A stretch of 64,000 nt of DNA from Burkholderiales bacterium (GTDB taxonomy: Bacteria; Pseudomonadota; Gammaproteobacteria; Burkholderiales; SG8-41): NCBI GenBank assembly GCA_019635015.1, contig JAHCAG010000019.1, forward strand, positions 1 to 64,000, read 5' to 3'. Numbering within the stretch: position 1 is the first letter of the stretch; each line of letters opens with the position of its first letter. The translations under genes and the position numbers were made by a program. This document shows positions 44,072 through 52,124 of this stretch, piece by piece. The notes beneath the pieces are model-generated. The model saw nothing but the letters and a program-made list of their open reading frames with translations. It ran no database searches and had not been told where the DNA came from.

Positions 44072-44989
44072 ATGCCTCCCGTCACCTTCCGCCTCGGCGG
44101 CTACCAGAAACCTGCCTCGATCCACACCCGCGCCTGCCAGCGTTTCGGCGAGGTGCTCAGGCGCGAGGCCGGCGACGCCGTCGACTTCCAGCTCGTGCCC
44201 GACGTGCTCTCCCTCGGCCACAAGTCGGGCGAACTGCCAGGCATGGTCGAGCGCGGCGAACTCTCGGCCTGCTACATCTCGTCACTGAGATACTCAAAGT
44301 GGGTGCCGGAGCTGGCGCTGTTCGACCTGCCCTTCCTGTTTCCGGACCGGGCCGCCGCCTACAAGGTGCTCGACGGCCGGCTGGGCCGTTCGCTGCAGGA
44401 CAAGGTGGCCGCGCAATCGCCCTTCCGCCTGCTCGCATACTGGGACAACGGCTTCCGCCATTTCAGCAACAAGGTCCGCGCCATCCGCACACCCGCCGAC
44501 TGCAGGGGCATCCGCATCCGCATCCAGATGAGCGAGCTGCAGGCCGAATCGCTGCGCCTGCTCGGCATGGAGCCCATCCTCGAAGACATCAAGATTTTCG
44601 TCGAGCAGATCGCCGGCGACCGCTTCGACGGCCAGGACAACCCGCTGACCAACATCGTCAACTTCGACATCCACAGGCACCACCGCCACATCACGCTGTC
44701 CGGCCATGTCTACGGTGTCGCCTGCCTGATGGCCAACCGCGCGCAATACGAATCCTGGCCGGCAGCCGTGCAACGCGCGGTGAACATCGCCGCGGCGGAA
44801 GCCACGGTGCTGCAGCGCCAGCTCGCGGCGGCAGAGGATGAAGAGATGCTGAAACACCTCGACCCGGCACAGAACGAAATCATGCGGCTGACAGCGGAGG
44901 AGCATCACGCCTTCGCCGAAGCGGTGCGACCGGTGACCGACCGATACCGGAAGGACTACGCGGAGAGTTTTTTTGCGCTCCTCGACTGA
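44072..44989 (+). CDS. DctP-like TRAP solute-binding protein without a signal peptide
   Basis: 305 aa with the DctP fold: FRLGGYQKPASIHTRAC, VPELALFDLPFLFPD, RLLAYWDNGFRHFSN, RGIRIRIQMSELQAE. Family members are normally exported, but this chain begins directly at the mature domain and an in-frame TGA at 44048-44050 excludes any longer N-terminus. No DctQ/DctM genes are nearby. Either cytoplasmic, or a decayed receptor. Its last 34 nt overlap the convergent gene. Confidence 0.78.
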   Translation: MPPVTFRLGGYQKPASIHTRACQRFGEVLRREAGDAVDFQLVPDVLSLGHKSGELPGMVERGELSACYISSLRYSKWVPELALFDLPFLFPDRAAAYKVLDGRLGRSLQDKVAAQSPFRLLAYWDNGFRHFSNKVRAIRTPADCRGIRIRIQMSELQAESLRLLGMEPILEDIKIFVEQIAGDRFDGQDNPLTNIVNFDIHRHHRHITLSGHVYGVACLMANRAQYESWPAAVQRAVNIAAAEATVLQRQLAAAEDEEMLKHLDPAQNEIMRLTAEEHHAFAEAVRPVTDRYRKDYAESFFALLD

Positions 44990-45528
44990 GACGCCGGAGC
45001 ACCATCACTCTGCAGCAGTTGGTCGAGAAGACGTTCCGGCAATGATTCGAGATCCAACGGCGAATTGAACGCCACCTTGGGACCGCGGTAAGCTTCGAAG
45101 CAGGCCCGGTGAGCCGCCAGCGACAATTCGTCTTCCCGGCTGTAGTAACCACGCACCCAGTCCAGCAGCATGGTGAGATGCTCCTCCTGAGCCTGCGGCG
45201 TGTCGTACTTGTGCGCTTCCCAGGGACGACGGCGGCAATGGTCCAGACACTGTGCTTCGCCGGGGTTCAGGAATATCAGCTGGGGCATGAGGAACAGGGC
45301 CTCTCCGATCAGGCCGGAATAACAGCCCTCGACGATCCATCGCTCATGATCCCGGCAGAACGCTGCAACCGCCTCGCGTGATTCCGCTTCGGCACGGCGA
45401 AGGGCCCCGGAACCCGGCATCCAGGCCACGGTATCGAGATCGAGTATCGCGGCATTGAGACGGCACGCAAGCCAGCGCGCGAGCGTCGATTTTCCGGAAC
45501 CGGCGTTGCCGAGTATGGCAAAACGCAT
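44956..45528 (-). CDS. Adenylate kinase-like P-loop NTPase
   Basis: 190 aa from ATG 45528 (MRFAILGNAGSGKSTLA); in-frame starts at 45531, 45552 and 45558 are possible. Walker A GNAGSGKST, then DLDTVAWMPG and a kinase-like lid (CRRRPWEAHKY). Resembles DNA topology modulation protein FlaR and related small nucleotide kinases. Substrate unknown. The AT-rich element at 45551-45580 lies at its 5' end. Confidence 0.78.
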   Translation of the reverse strand: MRFAILGNAGSGKSTLARWLACRLNAAILDLDTVAWMPGSGALRRAEAESREAVAAFCRDHERWIVEGCYSGLIGEALFLMPQLIFLNPGEAQCLDHCRRRPWEAHKYDTPQAQEEHLTMLLDWVRGYYSREDELSLAAHRACFEAYRGPKVAFNSPLDLESLPERLLDQLLQSDGAPASQSRSAKKLSA

Positions 45529-45550
45529 CATCCGCCCCGCAAAAATAGTC

Positions 45551-45580
45551 ATAACCACATGATTTTATTTGATATTTTAC
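45551..45580 (-). repeat. AT-rich IHF-like element, copy 7
   Basis: Minus strand AATCATGTGGTTA (45552-45564), one mismatch to WATCAANNNNTTR, with AATAAA upstream. It lies between the P-loop gene and the deacetylase gene. Confidence 0.6.
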
Positions 45581-45625
45581 AACCCTGCAGCATGAGCAGG
45601 CCGCAGGCGTCCGCCGTAGCAGCGT

Positions 45626-46525
45626 TCAGCGTTTACGCCGCTGAGTCGCCGCACCGGTCAGGACCGCCCGACGGTACCAGTCAAGGATCTTGTCCCCCGT
45701 CCAGAACTCGACCCCCGGCTCGTCCCGCAGCCGGCGGAACACGTTCTCGAAATACTTGATCCGGTGCGGCACGCCGGAGATGTAGGGATGCACGGCGATG
45801 GCCATCACCTTCAGCCGCTTCTCGCCCTCCTCGTACAACCGCTCGAACTGGTCCATGCAGCGCGACTCGAACTCGGCCGCGCTGTGGTGCTGCACCATCA
45901 TCATCGCGATGTCGTTCAATTCCACCGAGTACGGCATCGCCACCACTTTGCCGTGTTTCGTCTCGATGTCACAGGGTTCGTCGTCAACCACCCAGTCGGC
46001 GATGTATTTGATCCCGGCCTCGGCGAGGTAGTCCGGCGTGAACAGGGTTTCGGTCAGCCCCGGCGCCAGCCAGCCGACCGGCGCCTTGCCGGTGAAGGCC
46101 TTGATCTGCTTCACGGTGCGCTGGATCATCGCGCGCTGATCCTTCTCGACATGCGTCGGCTGCTGGTCCCAGGAATGGCCGACGAATTCCCAGCCTGATT
46201 TCAGCGATTCCTCGGCAATGCGCGCGTAGTCGGTGCAGATGCGGCCGTTGGTGAACAGCGAGGCCTTGATGTCCAGTTCGTCGAGCGCCTGCTTGACGCG
46301 CCAGAAACCGACACGGTTGCCGTACTCATGCCAGGCCCAGTGCGCAAAGTCCGGCAGGCGCGTGATGTGGGTCGGCGGCGGCAACACCTGGCGCGGCATC
46401 GGCCGGCCAATGTCCCAGACCTCGACGTTGACCACCGGCCACACGATCAGACGCACGCCGGCCGGCGGCTTCAGCGGCGGACGGTCGATGATGGGCACAT
46501 AAGGCAAGCGCTGTGACGGGATCAT
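45626..46525 (-). CDS. Polysaccharide deacetylase family protein (PuuE-like)
   Basis: 299 aa from ATG 46525. NodB-type barrel: IKASLFTNGRICTD, GWEFVGHSWDQQPTH, GWLAPGLTETLFTPDYLAEAGI, and AVHPYISGVPHRIKYFENV. The segment resembles PuuE-type allantoinases/deacetylases more than PgdA. No signal peptide, so cytoplasmic. It may act on an amide or acetylated metabolite. Divergent from the amidohydrolase (121 nt), suggesting a shared pathway. Confidence 0.85.
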   Translation of the reverse strand: MIPSQRLPYVPIIDRPPLKPPAGVRLIVWPVVNVEVWDIGRPMPRQVLPPPTHITRLPDFAHWAWHEYGNRVGFWRVKQALDELDIKASLFTNGRICTDYARIAEESLKSGWEFVGHSWDQQPTHVEKDQRAMIQRTVKQIKAFTGKAPVGWLAPGLTETLFTPDYLAEAGIKYIADWVVDDEPCDIETKHGKVVAMPYSVELNDIAMMMVQHHSAAEFESRCMDQFERLYEEGEKRLKVMAIAVHPYISGVPHRIKYFENVFRRLRDEPGVEFWTGDKILDWYRRAVLTGAATQRRKR

Positions 46526-46646
46526 TCGGGGCTCCGGTTCAGGATGTGGATGCAGCAGGCAGCGGCGACGATTATAACGATGCCGCGGCGTTGAGCCGCA
46601 GCCCCTCATGCACTAACATCGCGGCTCAACCGAGGAGAAACAACAC

Positions 46647-47522
46647 ATGGAACTGCCCTGCCTGCCGCCGATCGAGAACACCCAGGCCCCGAAAATCCCC
46701 TCGCCGCCCGGCACCTGCGACACGCATTTCCACCTCTTCGGCCCGCGCGCGAAATTTCCCTTCGCCGACTCGCGCTCCTACACCCCGGACGATGCGCCGC
46801 TTGAAAATCTGCTGAAAATGCTGAACGCCATCGGAGCGGGCCGCGGTGTCATCGTGCAGGGCAACGCCCATGGCACCGACAACTCGGTCGTGCTCGACGC
46901 CTTGCAGCGCGAGCCGAAGCGCCTGCGCGCCACCTGCATCGTCAAGCCCGACACGCCGAAGGCGGAACTCCAGCGCATGCGCGACCTCGGTGTGCGCGCG
47001 CTGCGTTTCCACCACATGCCGCACGGCGTGGGTTTCAGCTCGCTGGGCATGCAGTCCTTCGAGAAACTCGCCCCGCTGATGGACGACCTCGGCCTCCACG
47101 CGCAATTCATGATGGACGCCAACGCGCTCGACAGTGCGATGCCTTTCTTCAAAAACTGGAAGCTGCCGATCATGCTCGACCACATGGGCAACGTCGACGG
47201 CAAACTCGGCGCAAACCAGCCCGGCGTGCAGCAGATGTGCCGGCTGCTGGCCGAAGGCAAAATCTGGGTGAAAGTCTCCGGTGCCTATCGCGTGTCGGCA
47301 CAGTACCCGGATTACCCCGACGCGAAGCCCATCCACGAAGCACTGGTGAAGGCCAACCCCGACCAGGTCGTCTGGGGCAGCGACTGGCCGCATCCGCGGC
47401 TGGAAAAGGACATGCCCGAAGACGGGCACCTGCTCGACCTGTTCAATGCCTGGACACCGGATGCCGGGTTGCGGAAGAAGATCCTCGTCGATAATCCGCA
47501 GAAGCTATACGGCTTCGAATAA
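46647..47522 (+). CDS. Amidohydrolase-2 family metal-dependent hydrolase (LigI-like)
   Basis: 291 aa TIM barrel. CDTHFHLFGP (HxH), IVQGNAHGTDNSV, LRFHHMPHG, IMLDHMGNVDG, and VVWGSDWPHPR (catalytic Asp). Close in pattern to 2-pyrone-4,6-dicarboxylate lactonase and other lactone hydrolases. GAGGAG precedes ATG 46647. Probably hydrolyses a lactone or cyclic amide in an aromatic or heterocycle pathway with the divergent deacetylase-like enzyme. Confidence 0.86.
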   Translation: MELPCLPPIENTQAPKIPSPPGTCDTHFHLFGPRAKFPFADSRSYTPDDAPLENLLKMLNAIGAGRGVIVQGNAHGTDNSVVLDALQREPKRLRATCIVKPDTPKAELQRMRDLGVRALRFHHMPHGVGFSSLGMQSFEKLAPLMDDLGLHAQFMMDANALDSAMPFFKNWKLPIMLDHMGNVDGKLGANQPGVQQMCRLLAEGKIWVKVSGAYRVSAQYPDYPDAKPIHEALVKANPDQVVWGSDWPHPRLEKDMPEDGHLLDLFNAWTPDAGLRKKILVDNPQKLYGFE

Positions 47523-47586
47523 ACCTTCAGGCGGCGGATCGCATCGCTGCGCGCAGCCGCGAAGCAGTCATATCTCGATATACTCG

Positions 47587-47618
47587 TAAGTTATTGTTTT
47601 AATTTATATTTTTATTTC
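47587..47618 (-). repeat. AT-rich IHF-like element, copy 8
   Basis: Minus strand AAACAATAACTTA (47587-47599), one mismatch to WATCAANNNNTTR, with an AT-rich flank. It lies between convergent genes and overlaps the stop codon of the small membrane protein. Confidence 0.65.
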
Positions 47619-47965
47619 GGCGCTGCGCCGGAATCCGCAGCACGCCGTGCCTGGCGCAACAGCCAGAGCGCCGTGCCGGCAATCGCCAGCCCTGCCAGCA
47701 GCGGCCCCAAGCCGAAAAAACCGGCGAGCCCGCAGAGATTGCCGGCATTGTCCGCAGAACACGCGAGCCCGATGCCGGCCGCCGTGCCAAGGCCATAGAA
47801 CAACACGCCGGAACCGAGGCTCGCAAAAAGATAGAACGGCAGCGGCAGGCGTTTCTTCGGCGCGTTTGATGAACGCCGGGAGAGGTAGAACATCGGCAGC
47901 AGGATCAGGGCTAGGCCGAGGATGACGGGGCCGGCGGACATCGAGAAATTCAACAGGGTATTCAT
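47612..47965 (-). CDS. Small multi-pass membrane protein, unknown
   Basis: 117 aa with about three to four hydrophobic segments (around 10-28, 45-63, 82-102) and three Cys (GLACSADNAGNLCG and elsewhere). Basic, polar C-terminus. Not recognised. It has its own clear ATG and lies alone between convergent and same-strand genes. Confidence 0.55.
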   Translation of the reverse strand: MNTLLNFSMSAGPVILGLALILLPMFYLSRRSSNAPKKRLPLPFYLFASLGSGVLFYGLGTAAGIGLACSADNAGNLCGLAGFFGLGPLLAGLAIAGTALWLLRQARRAADSGAAPK

Positions 47966-48051
47966 GATTGCTGTCGCATACCGCGGAATGCTCTGAACTG
48001 ATCCAAGCTGCGGCCTTCGGCTTCCGGTTGATGATTCACAGCCATCACATA

Positions 48052-48747
48052 TCAGGCCACGGCGCCGAAGAGGATGCCAACCGCCGCGGTGAGCATCATG
48101 GCCAGTGCTCCCCAGAAGGTCACGCGCAGGGCACCCAGCGCGGCACTGGCGCCACCAACCTTCGCAGCAAGCCCGCCCAGTATTGCCAGAAACATCAAGG
48201 AACTGCCTGACACCATGGCGATCAATCCCGGCCCCGGCACCAGCGCGGCCGCCAGCAGCGGCATGGCCGCACCGAACGCAAAACTCGCAGCCGAAGCGAA
48301 AGCGGCCTGCACCGGCCGTGCACTGAGGGTATCGGTGATGCCCAATTCGTCGCGGGCATGCGCCCCCAATGCATCATGGACCATCAACTGCTCGGCAACC
48401 TGTCTTGCCAGCACCGGATCGAGGCCACGGCTGATGTAGATTGCGGTCAGTTCCCGATGTTCGCCCGGACTGTCCGTCTCCAGTTCCCTGCGCTCAAGGT
48501 CCAGCGCCGCCTTCTCCGAATCGGCCTGCGAACATACGGAAACGTATTCACCGGCAGCCATCGACATGGCACCGGCGACCAGCCCCGCAATTCCGGCGAC
48601 CATGATGCTGCCATGCGTGGCATTGGCCGCGGCAACACCCAGGATGAGGCTTGCAGTCGACACGATGCCATCGTTGGCGCCGAGGACGGCCGCGCGCAAC
48701 CAGCCGATATGGTCGAGGCGATGACGTTCCCGGTGACGGACTGTCAT
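48052..48747 (-). CDS. VIT1/CCC1 family metal transporter
   Basis: 231 aa, five predicted TMs. WLRAAVLGANDGIVSTASLILGV and AGAMSMAAGEYVSVCSQADSE are the family's signature helices, with the charged cytoplasmic metal-binding domain (KAALDLERRELET to YISRGLDPVLARQ) between TMs 2 and 3. Exports Fe2+ or Mn2+ in the plant and yeast relatives; the bacterial role is likely similar. Confidence 0.9.
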   Translation of the reverse strand: MTVRHRERHRLDHIGWLRAAVLGANDGIVSTASLILGVAAANATHGSIMVAGIAGLVAGAMSMAAGEYVSVCSQADSEKAALDLERRELETDSPGEHRELTAIYISRGLDPVLARQVAEQLMVHDALGAHARDELGITDTLSARPVQAAFASAASFAFGAAMPLLAAALVPGPGLIAMVSGSSLMFLAILGGLAAKVGGASAALGALRVTFWGALAMMLTAAVGILFGAVA

Positions 48748-48769
48748 GTCGCGAATGACAGGCCTGTGA

Positions 48770-49765
48770 TCACGGCTTGGCTTTGACCAGCTCCAGATCT
48801 GTCAGAAACGCCTTCAGCTCCGCATACTCCGCATCCATGTATTTCTTCGTCACCGCCGCGGGCTTGTATTCATTGTCCCAGTTGTTGTCGGCCAGTTCCT
48901 TTTTCCAGCCGTCGCTCTGCGACAGTTGTTTCAGCGCGCCATCCCAGAACGCGATTTGCGCCGCAGTCATGCCGGGCGGGCCGATCAGGCCGCGCCAGTT
49001 GGAGACGATGGCATTGGCGCCCTGCTCCTTCCAGGTCGGCACATTGGCGTAGAGCCCTGTGAGGCGCTGCGGTGCGGCGACGGCGATGACGCGGATGGTG
49101 CCGGCCTCGAGGTGCCTGCGCATCAGGCCGACCGAACCCGGCACGGCGTCGACGTGGCCGCCCAGCAGTGCGGTGACCGCCTGGCCGCCGGACTGGAACA
49201 CGGGTGTGCGGGTCTTGCGCAGATCGATGCCCGCATCCTTCAGCGCCATGGCAATACCCTGGTGATTGGGATTGCCGAGGCTGGTGGCGACGCCGAAACT
49301 CAGTGAGCCGGGATCCTTCTTCATGCGGTCGAGCAACTCGCGCCCGTTCTTGATCGGCGAATCGGCCTTGACTGCGACGGTGATGTACTCATCGAACAGG
49401 ATCGCCAGCGGCGTCAGGTCGCTGTAGGTGACCTGCGAGCGGCCGGAGATGTGGTTGGTCAGCAGGCTTTTCGAGGCGATCGACACGAAATGGCCGTTGC
49501 CCGCCTGGCTCTGCAGGTAGGCATAGGCAATCGCGCCGCCGCCGCCGGGCTTGTTGACCACGGTGATCGAGGTCGGCACCGCCTTGCGGTCCTGCAGGAT
49601 TTTCTGGATCAGCCGCCCGGTCGAGTCCTGGCCGCTGCCCGGCGCGGTGTTGATGACGATTTCGACATTGCGGTCAGGTTGCCAGGACTGCGCCTGTGCG
49701 AACGTGCCCGAAACCGCCAGCGTGAATCCCGCCAGCACCACTGCCATCCTGCGTGTTGCGCTCAT
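48770..49765 (-). CDS. Bug-family tripartite tricarboxylate transporter receptor (TctC-like)
   Basis: 331 aa with a signal peptide (ends TFAQAQS). Motifs: RNVEIVINTAPGSGQDSTGR, VVNKPGGGGAIAY, and a GGHVDAVPGSVG segment. Last gene of the tct/leu cluster, 138 nt after leuD with a hairpin between. Closely related in pattern to the receptor at 53546-54514, so the two may bind related substrates. Confidence 0.9.
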   Translation of the reverse strand: MSATRRMAVVLAGFTLAVSGTFAQAQSWQPDRNVEIVINTAPGSGQDSTGRLIQKILQDRKAVPTSITVVNKPGGGGAIAYAYLQSQAGNGHFVSIASKSLLTNHISGRSQVTYSDLTPLAILFDEYITVAVKADSPIKNGRELLDRMKKDPGSLSFGVATSLGNPNHQGIAMALKDAGIDLRKTRTPVFQSGGQAVTALLGGHVDAVPGSVGLMRRHLEAGTIRVIAVAAPQRLTGLYANVPTWKEQGANAIVSNWRGLIGPPGMTAAQIAFWDGALKQLSQSDGWKKELADNNWDNEYKPAAVTKKYMDAEYAELKAFLTDLELVKAKP

Positions 49766-49843
49766 CGTTGCTCCTCCGTTGTGGTTGCTCCGGCGAAAAC
49801 CGGAACCAGATTTCCGGCCGCCGCGACCGCCGCCGTTTTTTTG

Positions 49844-49866
49844 ATGCCGGCCTGCGTGGCCGGCAT
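49844..49866. repeat. Hairpin between leuD and tctC (ATGCCGGCC type)
   Basis: ATGCCGGCC (49844-49852), loop TGCGT, GGCCGGCAT (49858-49866). Part of a dispersed CGTCATGCCGGC-type repeat. The adjacent T-run (49836-49842) is on the wrong side to make a minus-strand terminator. May stabilise the leuD end of the transcript. Confidence 0.6.
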
Positions 49867-49903
49867 GACGGTTCGGATCGGTCGCTACAGCCTTGAATCG
49901 TCG

Positions 49904-50518
49904 TCAGGCCCGGGCCGTCAGCCAGGGCCGGTCCTTGTAGTAGCCTTTCTCGAAACCTTCGATCTTCGCCGCGTACTGCTGGGTGCGGGCGATGTCGTCC
50001 AGCCCTTCGAGCAGGCAGCGCTTGCGCACTTCGTGGATTTCGAAGCTGTGCACCTTGCCTTCGACGTCAGTCACCGTCTGCGCGGCAAGGTCAACGCTGA
50101 CCTTCGTGCCGGGTTTGTCCTGCAACTGGCGGCGGATCGCGGCGCACTCTTCTTCCGGCAGTGTCAGCGCCAGCAGGCCGTTCTTGGCGCAGTTGGCGGC
50201 GAAGATGTCGCCGAAACTCGGCGCAATCACGCAGCGGATGCCGAATTCATACAGCGCATACACCGCAGTCTCGCGCGAGGAGCCGCAGCCGAAATTGCGA
50301 TCGGCGACGATGATGCCCGACTGGTCATAGGGCGCGGCGTTCAACATGAACTCGGTCGGTGTGCCATCCGGCCTGAAACGCGAATCGTAGAACAGGATCT
50401 CGCGGTACTTGGGCCCGCGCGGCACCTTGTTGAAGCGCGTCGGGCACAGCTGGTTGGTGTCGATGTTGGCTTCGTGCATCGGCACTGCAATGGCGGTCAA
50501 TGTGGTAAAAGCTTGCAT
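49904..50518 (-). CDS. leuD: 3-isopropylmalate dehydratase small subunit
   Basis: 204 aa, full length (E. coli 201). AIAVPMHEANIDTNQLCP, ILFYDSRF, NFGCGSSRETAVYAL and VIAPSFGDIFAANC are typical of the swivel domain. It completes the [4Fe-4S] isomerase together with a LeuC large subunit. Only one small subunit is present beside two large ones. Gene order and the tct context suggest a catabolic or variant role as well as, or instead of, leucine synthesis. Confidence 0.93.
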   Translation of the reverse strand: MQAFTTLTAIAVPMHEANIDTNQLCPTRFNKVPRGPKYREILFYDSRFRPDGTPTEFMLNAAPYDQSGIIVADRNFGCGSSRETAVYALYEFGIRCVIAPSFGDIFAANCAKNGLLALTLPEEECAAIRRQLQDKPGTKVSVDLAAQTVTDVEGKVHSFEIHEVRKRCLLEGLDDIARTQQYAAKIEGFEKGYYKDRPWLTARA

Positions 50519-50521
50519 GAC

Positions 50522-50553
50522 TTTATAACCTATTGATTATATTGATAAAATTA
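50522..50553 (-). repeat. AT-rich IHF-like element, copy 9 (leuC-leuD gap)
   Basis: Minus strand AATCAATAGGTTA (50526-50538), an exact WATCAANNNNTTR match. It makes up virtually the whole 32-nt gap between leuC and leuD, inside what should be a single transcript. Confidence 0.7.
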
Positions 50554-51963
50554 TCTGATCAGCTCACGCACATCGGTGAGATGGCCCTTGATCGCTGCCG
50601 CGGCAGCCATTGCCGGGCTGACCAGGTGGGTGCGCCCGCCGGGCCCCTGCCGATTGCGGAAATTGCGGTTGGAGGTCGATGCGCAACGCTCGCCGGGCTG
50701 CAGGTAGTCGCCGTTGATTGCCGTGCACATCGAGCAACCGGGATCACGCCATTCAAAACCCGCCTTGATGAACACCTGGTCGAGCCCCTCGACTTCGGCC
50801 TGGCGTTTGACGGCCATTGAACCGGGAACAACCCAGGTCGTGATCTTCGCCTTGCCGCGTTTCGCCACTTCGGCGGCGGCACGCAGATCCTCGATGCGGG
50901 CATTGGTGCAGGAGCCGATGAACACGCGATCCAGCTTGATGTCCTGCAGCGCCATGCCGGGCCGCAGCGCCATGTAGTCGAGCGCGGTTTCCAGCTCGGC
51001 GCGTTTCTTGTCGTCCTTGACCGCTGCCGGATCGGGCACGACACCGGTGATCGGCAGCGCATGTTCCGGCGTAATGCCCCAGGTCGCCGTCGGCGCGATC
51101 TGCACGGCATCGAGCGCGACTTCCCTGTCGAATTTCGCGCCGTCATCGCTGGCCAGCGCGCGCCAGCCGTCGAGCGCCTGCTCCCAGGCCTTGCCCTTCG
51201 GCGCATAGGGGCGGCCCTCGACATATGCATAAGTCTTTTCGTCAGGCGCGATCAGGCCGACACGGCCGCCGGCTTCGATCGACATGTTGCAGACGGTCAT
51301 GCGCCCTTCCATGCCCAGCTTGCGGATCGTCGATCCGGCATATTCGATGGCATGGCCGGTGGCGCCGTCGACGCCGATTTTCGCGATCAGGGCCAGGATG
51401 AGATCCTTCGCGCTGACGCCGAAGCCGAGTTCACCGTCGATGGTGATGCGCATCGCCTTCGGTTTGCGCTGCCACAGCGTCTGCGTCGCCATCACATGTG
51501 CGAATTCGGAGGCGCCAACGCCGTAGGCGAGGCAGCCGAAGGCGCCGTGGGTCGATGTGTGCGAATCGTTGCCGATCACGAACAGCCCCGGCTGGATGAT
51601 GCCCTGCTCCGGCGGCACGATGTGCATGATGCCCTGCTGTTCGTGCGCCATGCCGAACAGCGTGACGCCGAACTTGGCGGCCATGTCCTGCAGGTCGATC
51701 ACCATGTTGCGGATGCCGGCGTCGGGGATGCCCGCCGGGCCTTTCGCGCGGCCGGTGGTCGGCACATAGTGGTCGGTGAAGGCGAAGATCTGCTGCGGCT
51801 TCCTGGCCTTGCGGCCGGACTTGTCGAGCGCGGTGAAGGCGTGCAGTGTGTTTTCCTGCGCCAGCGCGACGTCGACGTACATCAGCGACTCGCCTTCATC
51901 GGTGAGGATGTGGTGGGAATCCCAGAGTTTCCCGATGATCGATTGCGGGGTATTACCAGTCAT
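50551..51963 (-). CDS. leuC: 3-isopropylmalate dehydratase large subunit
   Basis: 470 aa (E. coli 466). Motifs: FTDHYVPTTGR, the PPEQGIIQPGL segment, [13 protein letters not shown], and Fe-S cysteines in GSCTNARIEDL and DPGCSMCTAIN. LeuC holds the [4Fe-4S] cluster that isomerises 2- to 3-isopropylmalate or related hydroxyacids. An intact copy; a second, frameshifted copy lies upstream. Confidence 0.94.
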   Translation of the reverse strand: MTGNTPQSIIGKLWDSHHILTDEGESLMYVDVALAQENTLHAFTALDKSGRKARKPQQIFAFTDHYVPTTGRAKGPAGIPDAGIRNMVIDLQDMAAKFGVTLFGMAHEQQGIMHIVPPEQGIIQPGLFVIGNDSHTSTHGAFGCLAYGVGASEFAHVMATQTLWQRKPKAMRITIDGELGFGVSAKDLILALIAKIGVDGATGHAIEYAGSTIRKLGMEGRMTVCNMSIEAGGRVGLIAPDEKTYAYVEGRPYAPKGKAWEQALDGWRALASDDGAKFDREVALDAVQIAPTATWGITPEHALPITGVVPDPAAVKDDKKRAELETALDYMALRPGMALQDIKLDRVFIGSCTNARIEDLRAAAEVAKRGKAKITTWVVPGSMAVKRQAEVEGLDQVFIKAGFEWRDPGCSMCTAINGDYLQPGERCASTSNRNFRNRQGPGGRTHLVSPAMAAAAAIKGHLTDVRELIR

Positions 51964-51994
51964 GCTGTGGTGCTTTCTTTGAAAATCAAGTTCA

Positions 51995-52116
51995 AAACCT
52001 TTTAGCCACAGAGGTCACAGAGAACACAGAGAAAACCAAACCAGAACACGAAAGCGGATTGGTCTTGTTTTTGCAGTTCTCTGTGCTCTCTGTGACCTCT
52101 GTGGCTTGCTTTTCGC
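51995..52116. repeat. MITE-like inverted repeat, copy 2
   Basis: Arms GCCACAGAGGTCACAGAG onward (52005-52033) and its complement ending CTGTGACCTCTGTGGC (52077-52105) differ by one base in 29. The spacer is about 43 nt and differs from copy 1 at 7-96, while the arms and outer AACCTTT/TGCTTTT edges agree. It separates the two leuC genes and could form a strong hairpin in their transcript. Confidence 0.85.
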
Positions 52117-52124
52117 TTTTGCCG

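Noticed and set aside
49836..49866. Hairpin plus T-run as a terminator between leuD and the last tctC
   Set aside because: The T-run is on the plus strand before the stem, so it is not a terminator for minus-strand transcription.
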